From contig NZ_CP102826.1 of NCBI RefSeq assembly GCF_025643595.1, positions 4,402,001-4,466,000 of the forward strand: DNA of 64,000 nt, written 5' to 3'. Both the position numbers and the translations under genes were made by a program. Position 1 is the first letter of the stretch. Every line of letters starts with the position of its first letter. The DNA is from Saccharopolyspora rosea. Its GTDB lineage: Bacteria > Actinomycetota > Actinomycetes > Mycobacteriales > Pseudonocardiaceae. The notes beneath the pieces are model-generated. The model made no database searches and was not told the DNA's origin. It saw nothing but the letters and a program-made list of their open reading frames with translations. Positions 63,279-64,000 of this stretch are shown here, in pieces.

Positions 63279-64000
63279 ATGGCGACGTTCTTCGGACCGG
63301 CCGGCTTCGGCTCGGGACCGTTCGACGAGTACTTCGCGCGCTTCTTCGGCGGCTTCGGCGGCGAGGACACCACGCCGGGCAGCCGTCGGATCGACATCAC
63401 CGAGCTCATGACGGAGCGCGCCCGGACCCTGCTGGCCGAGGCCGCGCGGTTCGCGCACGAGCGCGGGCGGTCCGAGCTGGACGCCCTCCACCTGTTGCGG
63501 GCGGCCGCTGCCCAGGAACCCACCCGCGGCATGCTGCGGCAGGCCGGGGTGGACGTGGACGCGCTGACCGCGCGCATCGAGGAGGGCCTGCCCCCGGCCG
63601 CCGGGAAGGAGTCCGCCGAGGGCTCGGTGTCGTTGACCCCGGCCGCCAAGGCCGTGCTGGGCGACGCGCACCGGGTGGCCCGGGCGACCGGCTCGACCTA
63701 CATCGGCCCCGAACACGTGCTGCTGGCCATGGCGGCGAACCCGGACTCCGAACCGGGCAGGCTGCTCGGCAATTCCGGGGCGACGCCGGAGGCGCTGCGC
63801 ACCGCGGCCCGCGACGCCCAGCAGGCACGTCCGGGCGCCGACAGCGACACGCCGACCCTGGACCAGTTCGGCACCGACCTGACCGCCCGGGCGCGGGCGG
63901 GCGAACTGGACCCGGTGATCGGGCGCGCCGACGAGATCGAGCAGACCGTGGAGGTCCTATCCCGGCGCACCAAGAACAACCCGGTGCTCATCGGTGAGGC
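63279..64000 (+). CDS. Clp-family AAA+ ATPase, N-terminal part (runs off the window)
   Basis: Starts at ATG 63279 with AGGAGGG upstream and stays open to the last base (240 codons seen). [20 protein letters not shown] at the N-terminus is a Gly/Phe-rich extension found in an actinobacterial ClpC-like group. A double Clp_N repeat follows ([20 protein letters not shown], and [20 protein letters not shown] then [10 protein letters not shown]). The first AAA module begins [20 protein letters not shown] and the sequence ends NPVLIGE just before Walker A. It is a chaperone or protease-associated unfoldase, probably heat-inducible through the HAIR-like site. Confidence 0.88.
   Translation, partial: MATFFGPAGFGSGPFDEYFARFFGGFGGEDTTPGSRRIDITELMTERARTLLAEAARFAHERGRSELDALHLLRAAAAQEPTRGMLRQAGVDVDALTARIEEGLPPAAGKESAEGSVSLTPAAKAVLGDAHRVARATGSTYIGPEHVLLAMAANPDSEPGRLLGNSGATPEALRTAARDAQQARPGADSDTPTLDQFGTDLTARARAGELDPVIGRADEIEQTVEVLSRRTKNNPVLIGE

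Overview
The window is about 64 kb of very high-GC actinobacterial chromosome. GTG and TTG starts are common, genes are dense and many overlap by 1-4 nt. The gene content (XRE/DUF5753-DUF397 pair, WXG/EspC-like genes with a YbaB/EbfC protein, DUF574 methyltransferases, AccA/AccE/PccB, DUF2795, DUF3040, DUF5709) suggests a Pseudonocardiales organism, perhaps Saccharopolyspora-like; the genus is a guess. No rRNA, tRNA, CRISPR array, prophage or intact transposase gene was found.

Layout. 1-5.5 kb: amino-acid/amide catabolism (3' part of an amidase, GntR regulator, polysaccharide-deacetylase-like protein, M20 peptidase, APC permease). 5.5-10.2 kb: CDF cation exporter, small XRE regulator, polyprenyl diphosphate synthase, and a CytX-type transporter behind a clear TPP riboswitch. 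10.2-16.3 kb: repeat cluster, VOC protein, LarC remnant, TetR/nitroreductase pair with twin operators, MFS transporter, and two DUF1990-type genes around a small membrane protein. 16.3-19.9 kb: PaoABC-like molybdenum aldehyde oxidoreductase. 20.7-23.4 kb: a lower-GC three-gene operon I cannot assign (short membrane protein, Asn/Pro/Thr-rich exported protein, YbjN-like/SH3-like protein). 23.4-27.1 kb: split LigD genes and a WXG/EspC-like cassette. 27.4-34.9 kb: CoA-transferase, exonuclease III, DUF574 methyltransferase, Lrp regulator divergent from DUF3311/SSS symporter, GntR, pterin dehydratase. 34.9-36.8 kb: a decayed patch with a GntR protein lacking its DNA-binding domain and a DUF397 gene cut by a repeat. 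36.8-43.9 kb: a sulfur-acquisition locus with divergent ABC transporter, SsuD-like monooxygenase, FMN reductase and a leaderless cysteine-containing leader peptide. 44-52.3 kb: Acg-type nitroreductase, aminotransferase, short transketolase, small proteins, MBL hydrolase, amidohydrolase. 52.6-57.8 kb: acyl-CoA carboxylase operon behind a tandem TetR regulator. 58.2-64 kb: glutamine-synthetase-like enzyme, RecQ, XdhC-like protein, methyltransferase and the start of a Clp ATPase gene.

The most distinctive feature is a dispersed intergenic repeat family with at least a dozen full or partial copies. It has MITE-like terminal inverted repeats (CCTGTCTTYGAAC...GTTCRAAGACAGG). Every left half carries a terminator-shaped hairpin with an invariant stem and a varying loop, almost always GNNA. 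Several copies lie a few nt past stop codons between convergent genes, and one has truncated a DUF397 gene.
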